DNA of 64,000 bases from Burkholderia sp. D-99 (GTDB taxonomy: Bacteria; Pseudomonadota; Gammaproteobacteria; Burkholderiales; Burkholderiaceae). The stretch is from positions 186,001 to 250,000 of the forward strand of contig NZ_JAAOXM010000010.1 of the NCBI RefSeq assembly GCF_011605345.1, given 5' to 3'. Under the pieces are notes generated by a model, which saw nothing but the letters and a program-made list of their open reading frames with translations, made no database searches and had not been told where the DNA came from. The translations under genes were made by a program, and so were the position numbers. Every line of letters starts with the position of its first letter. Positions within the stretch are counted from its first letter, which is position 1. Below are positions 63,415 to 64,000 of this stretch, piece after piece.

Positions 63415-64000
63415 TTAGTTTAGGCGAGCGTGAAGACCTTGTAAATCATAGACTTCCAGATCCTTCAGGTAGCGCAAGCCTTCGACCGCCGCGCGCGCGC
63501 CCGACATCGTCGTGTAGTACGTGACCTTGTGCGCCTGCGCGCTCATGCGGATCGAACGCGAATCGGCGATCGCCTGGCGCGTTTCGTCGACCGTCGTGAA
63601 CACGAGTGCGATCTCGCCGTTCTTGATCATGTCGACGATGTGCGGACGGCCGTCCTTCACCTTGTTCACGACCTTCACCGGCACGCCGGCCGCTTCGATC
63701 GCGGCAGCCGTGCCCTTCGTTGCGACGATCGGGTAGCCGAGGTCGTGCAGCATGCGCGCGACTTCGACTGCCTTCGGTTTATCCGCGTCCATCACGGTCA
63801 GCAGCACCGTGCCCGACTCCGGCAGGCGCGAACCGGCCGCGAGCTGCGACTTGAACAGCGCTTCGCCGAAGGTCTGGCCGACGCCCATCACTTCGCCGGT
63901 CGAACGCATTTCAGGCCCGAGGACCGGATCGACGGTCGGGAACTTGACGAACGGGAACACGGCTTCCTTCACGCTGAAGTACGGCGGCACGACTTCCTTC
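63415..64000 (-). CDS. carB: Carbamoyl-phosphate synthase large subunit, C-terminal part
   Basis: The frame is open at the right edge; about 195 C-terminal residues are present. The segment FSVKEAVFPFVKFPTVDPVLGPEMRSTGEVMG ends the second ATP-grasp domain. The rest is the methylglyoxal-synthase-like allosteric domain (LLTVMDADKPKAVEVARMLHDLG, VATKGTAAAIEAAG) that binds UMP and ornithine in E. coli. The enzyme makes carbamoyl phosphate for pyrimidines and arginine. Confidence 0.95.
   Translation of the reverse strand, partial: KEVVPPYFSVKEAVFPFVKFPTVDPVLGPEMRSTGEVMGVGQTFGEALFKSQLAAGSRLPESGTVLLTVMDADKPKAVEVARMLHDLGYPIVATKGTAAAIEAAGVPVKVVNKVKDGRPHIVDMIKNGEIALVFTTVDETRQAIADSRSIRMSAQAHKVTYYTTMSGARAAVEGLRYLKDLEVYDLQGLHARLN

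Overview
The window is GC-rich, dense, almost fully coding DNA from a beta-proteobacterium. Gene content and order point to Burkholderia, most likely the B. cepacia complex and a main chromosome: carB-greA, rlmE-ftsH-folP-glmM, pstSCAB-phoUBR, ppk/ppx, uppP next to tRNA-Arg, and an OlsB-type acyltransferase. This assignment rests on recognised proteins and synteny from memory; no search was run. No IS element, phage, rRNA or CRISPR array was seen.

Layout. (1) 1-3426: a TonB receptor, ABC ATPase and binding protein for iron-siderophore or corrinoid uptake, cut at the left edge. (2) 3741-10914: an aromatic catabolic locus. A LysR regulator and an outer-membrane MetA-type protein face away from a five-gene operon (hydroxyquinol 1,2-dioxygenase, Dabb protein, maleylacetate reductase, flavin hydroxylase, alpha/beta hydrolase). 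The enzymes fit ring hydroxylation of a resorcinol to hydroxyquinol, ring cleavage and reduction to 3-oxoadipate. The hydrolase may release the resorcinol from an acyl side chain. (3) 10970-14519: a MocR regulator divergent from an aminotransferase and a binding-protein-like protein without a signal peptide. (4) 14558-20117: a FadH-like flavoenzyme and NTF2-fold protein facing a PadR regulator across two palindromes, then DoxX, pirin and a LysR regulator. (5) 20194-26878: a minus-strand run of quinone oxidoreductase, acyl-CoA dehydrogenase, class II aldolase and a molybdenum hydroxylase pair.

(6) 27244-33435: a small membrane protein, a WecB epimerase, a 1.3-kb gap with no convincing gene, a secreted toroid-like protein and GlmS; this looks like surface-polysaccharide supply. 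(7) 33487-45240: tRNA-Arg, UppP, an aldose epimerase, an NlpD-like lipoprotein, an acyl-CoA synthetase, a MATE transporter, OlsB, SixA and tRNA-Pro, with several very small membrane proteins and a block of unknown genes after tRNA-Pro. (8) 45327-56010: the phosphate regulon. ppx and ppk diverge, and pstS-pstC-pstA-pstB-phoU-phoB-phoR run as one minus-strand operon. Pho-box-like repeats sit before both pstS and ppk. (9) 56465-64000: housekeeping genes glmM, folP, ftsH, rlmE, yhbY, a DUF4149 protein, greA and the 3' part of carB.

The least described parts are the hydrolase-containing resorcinol-type operon, the signal-less binding-protein homologue, the secreted toroid protein with its long upstream gap, and a 28-residue membrane protein with its own ribosome site and terminator.
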